DNA of 6,793 nt from Planctomycetota bacterium (lineage in GTDB: Bacteria; Planctomycetota; Planctomycetia; Pirellulales; Pirellulaceae), in the NCBI GenBank assembly GCA_029259935.1, contig JAJDEH010000111.1, positions 1-6,793 on the forward strand, read 5' to 3'. Positions 1 through 6,635 of this stretch are shown one piece after another (within the stretch, counting starts at the first letter, position 1; each line of letters opens with the position of its first letter). The position numbers and the translations under genes were made by a program. The notes under the pieces were generated by a model. That model saw only the letters and a list, made by a program, of their open reading frames with translations, did not search any database and was not told the origin of the DNA.

Positions 1-1135
1 TCTGGTTCGCCTGCGTGGGACGGAGAACTGCACCATCGAGCAGTGTCGATTCGCCCACAGCGGCAGCGGTGCGATCCGCGTCGATCTGCACGGGCAGCAA
101 AACACGATATCGGGGAACCATATCGAGCACATGGGAGGGGCTGGCATTCTGCTGTGCGGCTACGGCCCCGGCGTTAAGGACGTGAATCGGAAGAATCTCG
201 TTTACAACAACCATATTCATCATGTCGGCCGAATCTATTCGCACTCGCCCGGCATCATGGTCTGGCAAAGCGGCGAGAACCGCGTCGCGAATAACCTCGT
301 GCATCACACGCCCTACACCGGAATCATTGTTTCGGGTTGCATGACGGACTTCTTCACGCGGCAGGGAAGGGAACTCGGCAGAACCATCAGACGGCATGAA
401 ATCGCTCGTATGCCGAAGACTCCGCAACTAAAAGATGTTCGCCCCTATCTACACACGCAAGACAACATCATCGAATACAACGAAATCCACCACGCAATGG
501 AGTTGCTCGGCGACGGCAACGCGATCTACATCCGCGGCGCTGGTGCGGGTAACGTAATTCGCCGCAACTATATCCATCACCTCGTTGCTCCGATGCAGAT
601 GCAGGCCGCGATACGCACCGACGGAGGGCAGATGGATACGATCATCGCTGAAAACCTGATCTACAAGTGCACCTCGCAGGGAATCATTCTGAAGCTGAAC
701 AATCGCTGCGAAAACAACATTATCGCGGACGTTATCGCGCCGCCTCGTGGTTATTACCTCGCAGTACGTGAAGGCCCAATGACGGGCGCCGTGATTCAGC
801 AGAACATTCTTTACTCCTCGACAGACACTTGCACTTTCATCGACGAACTGCCGCCCGGTAAGGGTCGACCAACGGAAGATCGCCGAGGGAGACAACGGGC
901 AATCTCCAAACAGGCCGACACCGATCGCAACATCTACTTCTGCGCGAGCAACCGCGAACTGGGCGAGCAGATGCTGAAGAAGCAACAAGGCGACGGAGTT
1001 GACGTGAACAGCTTGGCTGTTGATCCGCTGTTCGTTGATCCGGCAAATGGTGACTTCCGACTCAAGCCTGATTCGCCCGCACTGAATCTAGGCTTTGTGC
1101 CCTTCGACATGTCGAAGGTTGGACTGGTTGATTGA
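1..1135 (+). CDS. Right-handed parallel beta-helix protein, probable secreted carbohydrate-active enzyme (5' end outside window)
   Basis: The reading frame is open from base 2 with no stop, and the residues before the first ATG (base 131) already show beta-helix repeats, so the gene starts upstream; 377 residues are visible. Repeats of about 22-30 residues recur with an asparagine ladder and an N-x-[IL]-x-H pattern: NHIEHMGGAGI, NHIHHVG, NLVHHTPYTGI, NEIHH, NYIHHLV, NLIYKCTSQGI. This matches PbH1-type repeats (the beta_helix / pectate-lyase-like superfamily). The C-terminal 37 residues (DPLFVDPANGDFRL, DSPALNLGF, PFDMSKVGL) form a closing segment common in PVC beta-helix proteins annotated as glycoside hydrolase- or lyase-like. 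Such folds include polysaccharide lyases and some glycoside hydrolases (for example GH28 and GH141); I cannot pick one or locate catalytic residues. Its position 58 nt before a putative glycoside hydrolase and near sulfatases supports a glycan-degradation role. The fold is fairly certain; the activity is inference. Confidence 0.85.
   Translation, partial: LVRLRGTENCTIEQCRFAHSGSGAIRVDLHGQQNTISGNHIEHMGGAGILLCGYGPGVKDVNRKNLVYNNHIHHVGRIYSHSPGIMVWQSGENRVANNLVHHTPYTGIIVSGCMTDFFTRQGRELGRTIRRHEIARMPKTPQLKDVRPYLHTQDNIIEYNEIHHAMELLGDGNAIYIRGAGAGNVIRRNYIHHLVAPMQMQAAIRTDGGQMDTIIAENLIYKCTSQGIILKLNNRCENNIIADVIAPPRGYYLAVREGPMTGAVIQQNILYSSTDTCTFIDELPPGKGRPTEDRRGRQRAISKQADTDRNIYFCASNRELGEQMLKKQQGDGVDVNSLAVDPLFVDPANGDFRLKPDSPALNLGFVPFDMSKVGLVD
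1101..1118. repeat. Perfect 18-bp palindrome inside the 3' end of the beta-helix gene
   Basis: CCTTCGACATGTCGAAGG equals its own reverse complement. It ends 14 nt before the stop codon and encodes part of the C-terminal PFDMSKV segment. As RNA it could form a 7-bp stem with a CAUG loop. No U-run follows, so it is not a typical Rho-independent terminator. It may be a dyad binding site, an mRNA 3'-end hairpin, or a by-product of the encoded amino acids. Confidence 0.5.
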
Positions 1136-1193
1136 ACATGCCTGTAGTGTTCTCCAAGGTGAGCCACGAGCCGGTTTTGCTGAGTAGAAGAAA

Positions 1194-2438
1194 ATGAACT
1201 TGATCCACTGCTTGAGTAGAACGCGAGTCATCGCCGGCGTCATCGCCGTCATCGGACTCTTGGTGTCGTGCTCTCTGGAGTCCTCTGCCCAGGAATCAGC
1301 CGAGCCTTCCCCGACAAACAACGGCACATCAACGAGGCCTGCATATCCCGAATTCACATGGGATCGCGTCCCTTTGTACATGCACATTCGCAAGGCCACG
1401 TCCTATACCGACGAAGAAATTGCATTCTTGGCCAGATTCCCCCTGATCACGTTTGAAAAATCGAACGGTCACGAGGATCATGGCTCGGTTGAAGCGGGAA
1501 CGTTGGCCGCGGCTCGGGCGGTGAAGAAGGTCAACCCCAAGGCCAGGATCCTTTGCTACCGCAACGTCATGGTCCACTATGGCGGCTATGCGGCCAACAA
1601 GGAAGTCGAACAAATCTCCGGAGCACTGCTTCAGGATCGGAACGGCAACACGAAACTCGTTCGCGATCGCGTCGAGGCCTACGACCTGTCCAACGGGGAT
1701 CTGCGCACGTGGTGGGCGAACTCCTGCCGTAGCATGACCGCGGATCCCGCCATCGACGGCATTTTTCTCGACGGCAACATCAAGGCTCTGGAGCCTGGAT
1801 ATCTCGCCCGGCAGATCGGCGCCGCGAAAAAGAAGCAGACGATCGACGGCTACCACTTGTTGATGAAACAAACGCGCGAAGCCATTGGACCAAACGAATT
1901 GATGGTCGCCAACATCCTCCGCGCCCGCTTCGAGAACGCAGGGCAGGAGTACCTGGACTATTTTGACGGATCTTACCTGGAAGGCTTCTTCCACAACGTG
2001 GGTGGGGCCAGCTACGAGGAGTATGTCGCCAAGGGCATCGATGCAATGCAGAAGGCCGCACGCCAGGGCAAGATCGTTGCCTTCACGACCGGATTCACCT
2101 CGCCCGGAAATGCGAGCGTCATGGGCATCGACGAGGGCCATGCGAAAGTCGAATCCGATGCGCAGGCGCGTGCGGCCCTTACCTATCCTCTGGCCATCTT
2201 CTTGGTCTGCGCTGAGAAGCACAGCTACTTCCGTATCCACGAGGGGTACTCGGCTAACGAGAACGACCGCTGGATGCGCTGGTTTCCGGAATATGACCGC
2301 CCCCTTGGACCTCCAAACGGTCCAGCAACAAAGGACGGATTTCGCTACTTTCGAACGTTTGAGCACGCGTCGGTGACTCTTGACATCAAGAGCCGAACCG
2401 CGGAAATCAACTGGCGAAACACGAAGAGCAACGAATGA
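1194..2438 (+). CDS. Putative glycoside hydrolase, GHL15-like TIM-barrel lipoprotein
   Basis: The 414-residue product starts with a basic, hydrophobic leader (residues 1-25) ending in L23-V24-S25-C26, a good lipobox, so it is probably a lipoprotein anchored in a membrane, followed by a Ser/Pro/Thr-rich linker to about residue 50. The rest resembles the hypothetical glycoside hydrolase family GHL15 (Pfam), a TIM-barrel family of unproven activity: FPLITFEK (82-89), an alanine-rich helix then NPKARILCYRN (114-124), YDLSN (163-167) followed by a WW pair (173-174), DGIFLDG (188-194) and GSYLEGF (259-265). D188, D193 and E263 are candidate active-site acids because they end predicted strands; this is inference. 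The ATG has only a weak purine-rich stretch (GTAGAAGAAA) before it, but the signal peptide begins right there. It follows the beta-helix gene by 58 nt and precedes the DUF1080 gene by 18 nt. A GH114-like barrel is the main alternative. Substrate unknown. Confidence 0.75.
   Translation: MNLIHCLSRTRVIAGVIAVIGLLVSCSLESSAQESAEPSPTNNGTSTRPAYPEFTWDRVPLYMHIRKATSYTDEEIAFLARFPLITFEKSNGHEDHGSVEAGTLAAARAVKKVNPKARILCYRNVMVHYGGYAANKEVEQISGALLQDRNGNTKLVRDRVEAYDLSNGDLRTWWANSCRSMTADPAIDGIFLDGNIKALEPGYLARQIGAAKKKQTIDGYHLLMKQTREAIGPNELMVANILRARFENAGQEYLDYFDGSYLEGFFHNVGGASYEEYVAKGIDAMQKAARQGKIVAFTTGFTSPGNASVMGIDEGHAKVESDAQARAALTYPLAIFLVCAEKHSYFRIHEGYSANENDRWMRWFPEYDRPLGPPNGPATKDGFRYFRTFEHASVTLDIKSRTAEINWRNTKSNE
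2377..2392. repeat. Short inverted repeat near the 3' end of the GHL15-like gene
   Basis: CTCTTGACATCAAGAG has 7-bp complementary arms around a 2-nt centre; as RNA this gives a 6-bp stem with an ACAU tetraloop. It lies 44 nt before the gene's stop codon and has no U-run after it. It may be chance within coding sequence. Confidence 0.3.
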
Positions 2439-2440
2439 CT

Positions 2441-2447
2441 AAAAGGG
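2441..2447 (+). promoter_or_regulatory. Weak Shine-Dalgarno for the DUF1080 gene
   Basis: AAAAGGG lies 9 nt before the ATG at 2457, in the 18-nt gap after the previous stop codon. It favours this start over the in-frame ATG at 2499 and the TTG at 2538, which have no comparable purine stretch in front of them. Confidence 0.45.
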
Positions 2448-2456
2448 TACATATCG

Positions 2457-3329
2457 ATGAACGACAGCGAGTCAACCGCATGTCCGGATCTGCCGAGAAT
2501 GCCGCATCCCAATTGCCGACACTTTGCCTCTGCTCGTTTGAGCCACACGGCGCGTCCGTACCCGTGCTCGCTCCTCGTTGGCATTTGCTTGGCAAGTGCA
2601 TTGGTCGTCGGTAATCCGGATGCTACAGCGGCACAAGAGGCGTCCGATTCGCCGACGTCGACGCTCGGACTCGTCCCGCCGCCTGGAGCAGTGGTGCTGT
2701 TCGACGGCTCGAACTTCGACGCCTGGAAGCCGTTCTCATTCGTGGAGATCAATCCGAAGGACAACCAGAAGGAGATTCAGTGGAAGCTTGTCGACGGCAA
2801 GGCGATGCAGATAGCCTTTGAATTCGAGGGAAAACGCCGCAAACAGTTTCTATGCACGCGAGAGAGATTTGGCGACTACCGCCTGCATCTCGAATTCCTC
2901 TTACCCGAAGAAGGCAGCGGCAACAGCGGAATCTTCTTTGGACCCTTGTATGAATTGCAGATTCTCAACAGCGCTGACAAGAAGTCCCCTGGTCTGGGCG
3001 ACTGCGGCGCAATCTATCAAATCCGCGCTCCCGACGTGAACGCCGCTCTCGAACCCGGCAAGTGGCAAACGGTCGACCTCGAATATCAAGCCGCACGTTT
3101 CAACGCCGCCGGCCATCGAATCGAGAAGGACGCCGCCCGTGTGACGGTACGGCTCAACGGCGTGCTTATCCACGATGACTTCAAACTGTCGCTGCGGCGG
3201 AACAAGTATGCCGCTTTCCCCGAGGAACCGCTCTCGCCCATCGTCTTGCAGGAGCATGGTTCCGCACTAAAGTTCCGTAATATCTGGCTGGTTAACAAAA
3301 CAACTGGCAAAAAAAAGAAAAGCCAATGA
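2457..3329 (+). CDS. Secreted DUF1080 (3-keto-disaccharide hydrolase) domain protein
   Basis: The 290-residue product carries one DUF1080 domain (PF06439, now called 3-keto-disaccharide hydrolase; concanavalin-like jelly-roll) over about residues 78-280. Diagnostic segments are VLFDGSNFDAW (80-90), YRLHLEFLL then GSGNSGIFF (141-161), YELQILNS (165-172), GAIYQI (184-189), an LNG turn, and SPIVLQEHG with FRNIWL near the end. Members act on, or bind, sugars oxidised at C3, or other glycans; the specific reaction here is not known. The hydrophobic signal core (about 38-52) and an Ala-rich cleavage region before Gln60 indicate export, but a 37-residue Cys/His/Arg-containing stretch precedes it, which is unusually long; a later start (TTG at 2538) would give a normal signal peptide. 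The C-terminus is lysine-rich (GKKKKSQ), encoded by an A-rich run. The stop overlaps the next start as ATGA, indicating translational coupling with the sulfatase. Confidence 0.88.
   Translation: MNDSESTACPDLPRMPHPNCRHFASARLSHTARPYPCSLLVGICLASALVVGNPDATAAQEASDSPTSTLGLVPPPGAVVLFDGSNFDAWKPFSFVEINPKDNQKEIQWKLVDGKAMQIAFEFEGKRRKQFLCTRERFGDYRLHLEFLLPEEGSGNSGIFFGPLYELQILNSADKKSPGLGDCGAIYQIRAPDVNAALEPGKWQTVDLEYQAARFNAAGHRIEKDAARVTVRLNGVLIHDDFKLSLRRNKYAAFPEEPLSPIVLQEHGSALKFRNIWLVNKTTGKKKKSQ
3311..3317 (+). other. In-frame A AAA AAG heptamer (candidate -1 slippery site)
   Basis: The heptamer covers codons Lys286-Lys287 of the DUF1080 gene in the phase used by -1 frameshift sites such as that of E. coli dnaX. 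After a -1 slip the reading continues GAA AAG CCA ATG, entering the sulfatase frame at its start codon with no stop between. I see no strong stem-loop within about 10 nt downstream and no Shine-Dalgarno-like stimulator upstream, so function is unproven. Confidence 0.3.
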
Positions 3330-4933
3330 TCACAACGAACCTCCCTGCTACCGTCCTCATTGTGGCCAGCAGCTTGTTCGCGGCGCGGCTGGATGCCGCC
3401 GATCGGCCCAACGTCGTCTTCATCTTTGCCGACGACTGGGGCTGGGGCGATCTGTCGTGTCACGGGCATCCGTGGCTGAAGACGCCGAACCTCGATCGCC
3501 TGGCAAGTGAGGGGACAGACTTCCAGCAGTTCAACTCGCTCAACCCCGTTTGCTCGCCGAGTCGGACGGCGGTGATGACGGGCCATTATCCGGCGCGCTA
3601 CTGCATTCACCAGCACTTCGCCTCGCCCGAGCAGAATCATCGGCGCGGTATGCCCGACTGGCTGGACCCAAAAGCGCCAACGCTGCCACGTTTTCTCAAA
3701 GCGGCGGGCTATCGCTCGGCGCATTTCGGCAAGTGGCATCTCACCAACCGGCAGACGAAGGGCGCTCCGTTGCCGGAGGCTTATGGATACGACGAGTACT
3801 CCGTTTTCAATGGCGGCGAGGGCTGGCCGTCGGCCGGTTTGCATGACGCGGCGAAGGACGCGGTGGCGTTCATCCTGGCGAACAAGGACCAGCCGTTTTT
3901 CATCAACGTGTGGCTTCACGAAAGCCACACGCCGCATGTGCCCACGGATGAGTCCATGGATAAATGGAAGCATCTCGACCCGCAGAAGCAGGTTTACTCG
4001 GCCGTTATCAGCGATGGCGACAACGCCGTCGGAACGATTCTCGCGGCGCTCGAGGACGCCGGCGTGGAGCAAAACACGCTCGTTATGTTCTCCAGCGACA
4101 ACGGTCCCGAATGGACCGCGGCCAAAGCCGGGCCGAAGAAAAATGATCGCGACGCGAATGTCACCGGCTACGACACGCACTACAGCATCGGTCAGACCGG
4201 CGGGCTGCGTGGGAAAAAGCGCAGTCTGTTTGAAGGAGGTGTGCGCGTGCCTTTCATCGTGCGCTGGCCGGGCCACACGCCTGCGGGCGTAAAGAACGAT
4301 ACGACCGTTTTCACCGCGGTGGACTTGCTGCCGACGCTCTGCGCCGCCGCGGGCGTGAAGTTGCCCAACGACTACCACGGCGATGGCGAGAACTTGCTCG
4401 ACGCATTGAACGGCAAAGCCGTCGCGCGCACACGCCCGATTTTCTGGCAATGGCTCGGCAACAAGACCGAGCCCGACTGGTGGCCGCGACTTGCCGTGCG
4501 TGAAGGTGACTGGAAGCTCGCCATGACCGACGACGCCAAACGGGTCGAACTTCATCGCCTGACCGACGACCGAGCGGAGGATGTGGATGTCGCCAAGGAC
4601 CATCCCGACATCGTCGCCCGCCTGAGCAAGCTCGCGCTCGAATGGAAAGCCACGCTGCCCGACAAGCCCGATCCGCAGTGCCTGAGCAAGCAACCGGTCG
4701 ACGCATCGTCTCGACCAGGCCGGACCTCGCGGTCCAGTTCGCGCGTCACGCCCGAAGTCCGCGACAGAGCCTTCACTCGCTGGGATGCCAATCGCGATGA
4801 CATTCTCACGCTCGACGAATACAAGGCCGGGCTGCGCGGACAGGAAAACCTCGACGCGCGTTTCAAAAACTTCGACAAGAACGGCGACGGCAAGCTCACG
4901 CGTGATGAGTTCGTCGGGCCATCCAACCAATAA
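3326..4933 (+). CDS. Secreted sulfatase (S1 family) with two C-terminal EF-hands
   Basis: The 535-residue enzyme should hydrolyse sulfate esters. A signal peptide covers about residues 1-25 (core TVLIVASSLFAA). The sulfatase domain begins RPNVVFIFADD, with metal ligands D36 and D37. The signature CSPSRTAVMTG (76-86) has Cys76, the residue converted to formylglycine; Met84 replaces the usual Leu. GKWHL (135-139) supplies K136 and H138, ESHTPH (199-204) a conserved His, SSDNG (256-260) metal ligands D258-N259, and LRGKK (294-298) a conserved Lys. The C-terminal subdomain ends near residue 450. A Ser/Arg-rich linker follows (about 459-473), then EF-hand loops at 487-498 and 517-528. The second (DKNGDGKLTRDE) is canonical; the first has Asp instead of Gly at loop position 6. 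Glu at loop position 12 argues for EF-hands rather than dockerin. The start overlaps the DUF1080 stop by 4 nt. No maturation enzyme is in the window. The sulfated substrate cannot be assigned. Confidence 0.96.
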   Translation: MITTNLPATVLIVASSLFAARLDAADRPNVVFIFADDWGWGDLSCHGHPWLKTPNLDRLASEGTDFQQFNSLNPVCSPSRTAVMTGHYPARYCIHQHFASPEQNHRRGMPDWLDPKAPTLPRFLKAAGYRSAHFGKWHLTNRQTKGAPLPEAYGYDEYSVFNGGEGWPSAGLHDAAKDAVAFILANKDQPFFINVWLHESHTPHVPTDESMDKWKHLDPQKQVYSAVISDGDNAVGTILAALEDAGVEQNTLVMFSSDNGPEWTAAKAGPKKNDRDANVTGYDTHYSIGQTGGLRGKKRSLFEGGVRVPFIVRWPGHTPAGVKNDTTVFTAVDLLPTLCAAAGVKLPNDYHGDGENLLDALNGKAVARTRPIFWQWLGNKTEPDWWPRLAVREGDWKLAMTDDAKRVELHRLTDDRAEDVDVAKDHPDIVARLSKLALEWKATLPDKPDPQCLSKQPVDASSRPGRTSRSSSRVTPEVRDRAFTRWDANRDDILTLDEYKAGLRGQENLDARFKNFDKNGDGKLTRDEFVGPSNQ

Positions 4934-4943
4934 CACGTGGAAA

Positions 4944-4948
4944 AAGGA
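4944..4948 (+). promoter_or_regulatory. Shine-Dalgarno deciding the second sulfatase start
   Basis: AAGGA, within AAAAAGGA, ends 4 nt before the ATG at 4953, in the 19-nt gap after the previous stop. Together with the signal peptide beginning at that ATG it rules in 4953 as the start, over an in-frame ATG at 4785 that lies inside the upstream EF-hand coding region. Confidence 0.6.
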
Positions 4949-4952
4949 CAAC

Positions 4953-6458
4953 ATGCAACACACCACCGCACTTCTTGCCGTCCTGTTCCTTGCGCCGTTT
5001 GTCGGCACGAGCGCCGCCGAGAAATCCAGGCCCAACATCGTCTACATCCTGGCCGACGATCTCGGCTATGGCGACGTGCAGTGCCTCAATCCGCAGCGGG
5101 GCAAGATTGCCACGCCGCAACTCGACAAGCTCGCGTCGCAGGGGATGATTTTCACCGACGCACATTCCAGTTCCTCGGTTTGCAGTCCCACTCGCTATGG
5201 AATTCTCACCGGACGCTACAACTGGCGGTCGAGCCTGCAAAAGGGAGTGCTCAACGGTTTCAGCAAGCCTTTGATCGCGGCGGACCGGCTGACGGTTCCC
5301 AAACTGCTGAAGCAACACGGCTACACGACGGCTTGCATTGGCAAATGGCACCTGGGAATGGAAATCGCGAAAGGTGAGCCGTCGCCCGTGATTGCCAACG
5401 GCCCAACGACGCGCGGCTTTGACCGCTACTTTGGCATCAGCGCCTCGCTGGACATGCCGCCGTTTGCGTTCATCGAGAACGATCGCTTGACCGAACCGTT
5501 GACCACGACCAAAAAGTGGCAGCGAAGCGGCCCGGCGGCAGAAAGTTTCGAAGCCATCGACGTGTTGCCGACCCTGACGCGGAAAGCGGTCGAATTCATC
5601 AACGCCCAGGCGAAGGCCGGGCATCCATTCTTTCTCTACATGCCGCTGAACGCGCCGCACACGCCGATCCTACCGTCCAAAGAGTGGCAGGGCAAAAGCG
5701 ATCTGGGCAAGTACGGCGACTTCGTGATGGAAACGGACTGGGCGGTGGGCGAGGTGCTCGCGGCGTTGGACGCGGCGGGCGTCGGCGAGAATACGCTCGT
5801 CATCTTTACCAGCGACAACGGCTGCTCGCCGGCCGCACGCATTGCCGATTTGCAGCAGCAGGGCCACTATCCAAGCGCCGACATGCGCGGCCACAAAGCC
5901 GACATCTTCGATGGCGGTCACCGGATTCCCTTCATCGCAAGGTGGCCCGGCCGGGTCAAAGCCGGCAGCCGTTGCGATCAAACGATTTGCCTCACCGACC
6001 TGATGGCGACGTGCGCGGACATGCTCGGCACGAAGCTTCCGGACAACGCTGGGGAAGACAGCGTCAGCATCCTGCCCGCGCTGCGCGGCACGGACTCAGC
6101 GCCGCTGCGCGAGGCCGTCGTGCATCATTCGATCAATGGCGCGTTCGCCGTCCGACAAGGCAAGTGGAAGCTCGAGCTTTGTGCCGATTCCGGTGGCTGG
6201 AGCGAACCCAAGCCCGGTGCCAATGAGGCGAATGGTCTGCCCGACACACAGCTCTACGATCTCAGCACCGACATCGCCGAATCGAAGAACCTGCAGGCCG
6301 CGCATCCCGACGAAGTGGCGCGCCTAACCAAACTGCTCGAACGAATCATCGCCGACGGCCGCAGCACGCCGGGCGCGAAGCAGGCGAATGATGTACAGAT
6401 TTTATTGCGGAAAGATCCCCGCAACGCGGGAAGGAAAAGGCCTCGCGCAAACCGATGA
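4953..6458 (+). CDS. Secreted sulfatase (S1 family, arylsulfatase A-like)
   Basis: The 501-residue product has a signal peptide (about 1-22, core LLAVLFLAPFVG, cleavage near SAA-EK) and a complete sulfatase domain. Visible active-site elements are ILADD (D35, D36 metal ligands), the signature CSPTRYGILTG (77-87) with Cys77 for formylglycine and the accepted Thr variant at position 4, GKWHLG (130-135; K131, H133), NAPHTP (233-238; H236), TSDNG (286-290; D288, N289) and RGHKADIFDGGHRIP (312-326; K315). The C-terminal subdomain has the usual QGKWKLEL strand and QLYDLSTD segment. The protein ends in a basic tail (from about residue 484, RKDPRNAGRKRPRANR) not needed for the fold. It differs from the upstream sulfatase in lacking EF-hands and in its signature, so the two probably remove different sulfate esters. 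Length is typical for the family. It sits 19 nt after the upstream sulfatase. Substrate not assignable by eye. Confidence 0.96.
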   Translation: MQHTTALLAVLFLAPFVGTSAAEKSRPNIVYILADDLGYGDVQCLNPQRGKIATPQLDKLASQGMIFTDAHSSSSVCSPTRYGILTGRYNWRSSLQKGVLNGFSKPLIAADRLTVPKLLKQHGYTTACIGKWHLGMEIAKGEPSPVIANGPTTRGFDRYFGISASLDMPPFAFIENDRLTEPLTTTKKWQRSGPAAESFEAIDVLPTLTRKAVEFINAQAKAGHPFFLYMPLNAPHTPILPSKEWQGKSDLGKYGDFVMETDWAVGEVLAALDAAGVGENTLVIFTSDNGCSPAARIADLQQQGHYPSADMRGHKADIFDGGHRIPFIARWPGRVKAGSRCDQTICLTDLMATCADMLGTKLPDNAGEDSVSILPALRGTDSAPLREAVVHHSINGAFAVRQGKWKLELCADSGGWSEPKPGANEANGLPDTQLYDLSTDIAESKNLQAAHPDEVARLTKLLERIIADGRSTPGAKQANDVQILLRKDPRNAGRKRPRANR

Positions 6459-6476
6459 CATCGGATCGAGTGAATC

Positions 6477-6635
6477 GTGAAGCGAGTCTTCATCCTGATC
6501 GCGACGCTTGCCGTCGCGGTGGTCGTTTCTCCCCTTAAGGCCCCGTGTGGCAAAAGCTTTCTGCACGCAATTTGGAGGACGGTCGCGGGTTGGAAGCTTG
6601 CGCTACGTCGACGCACCGGAATGAACCAAATATGA
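6477..6635 (+). CDS. Possible small secreted peptide or gene remnant (52 aa, GTG start)
   Basis: An open frame from GTG 18 nt after the sulfatase stop encodes 52 residues. The first 22 (MKRVFILIATLAVAVVVSPL then KA) look like a complete Sec signal peptide: two basic residues, then a hydrophobic core. The remaining 30 residues contain one Cys, two Trp and an RRRTG stretch and match nothing I recognise. The TGA overlaps the next sulfatase ATG as ATGA, the same junction as at 3326-3329. Upstream there is only a weak GAG (6468-6470) as ribosome binding site. It may be a coupled leader peptide, a genuine short exported peptide, or the front of a lost exported protein whose middle was deleted. Signal peptide and overlap argue against pure chance, but a short ORF in GC-rich DNA can arise that way. 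Confidence 0.4.
   Translation: MKRVFILIATLAVAVVVSPLKAPCGKSFLHAIWRTVAGWKLALRRRTGMNQI
6574..6579 (+). promoter_or_regulatory. Shine-Dalgarno-like GGAGGA, not placed for the annotated start
   Basis: GGAGGA is the strongest anti-16S match I noticed in the window, but lies 52 nt before the ATG at 6632, too far to serve it. A TTG at 6590, 10 nt downstream, is in frame with the third sulfatase and would add 14 residues before its signal peptide. The site may be chance, may serve that TTG, or may be a leftover from an older gene start. Confidence 0.3.

Noticed and set aside
131..133. ATG at 131 as true start of the beta-helix gene
   Set aside because: The frame is open back to base 2 and encodes beta-helix repeat sequence (for example NTISGNHIEH), with no signal peptide after 131, so the start is upstream of the window.
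1136..1193. Terminator or promoter in the 58-nt gap
   Set aside because: I found no GC-rich hairpin followed by a U-run and no convincing -35/-10 pair.
1329..2366. 345-codon open frame on the minus strand opposite the GHL15-like gene
   Set aside because: No signal peptide or family motif, and the + strand gene has a lipobox and conserved segments; treated as an antisense shadow.
4750..4930. Dockerin domain at the end of the first sulfatase
   Set aside because: Both 12-residue loops end in Glu and lack the dockerin-type following helix pattern, so an EF-hand pair fits better.
4785..4952. Upstream in-frame ATG (4785) extending the second sulfatase by 56 residues
   Set aside because: The extension lies in another frame of the EF-hand coding region, is Arg/Ser/Thr-rich, and would bury the signal peptide; the ATG at 4953 has AAGGA in front and the signal peptide right after it.
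3086..5038. 650-codon open frame on the minus strand opposite the DUF1080 and first sulfatase genes
   Set aside because: Its translation is Arg/Val-rich with no recognisable domain, and it lies antisense to two genes with clear family motifs; it is explained by GC-rich codon use on the + strand.
5954..5963. CCCGGCCGGG-type 10-bp palindrome in the second sulfatase gene
   Set aside because: Short palindromes of this composition are expected in GC-rich coding DNA.
6554..6599. Two AAGCTT copies 40 bp apart in the gap before the third sulfatase
   Set aside because: Six-base repeats at this spacing are easily due to chance and show no longer flanking similarity.
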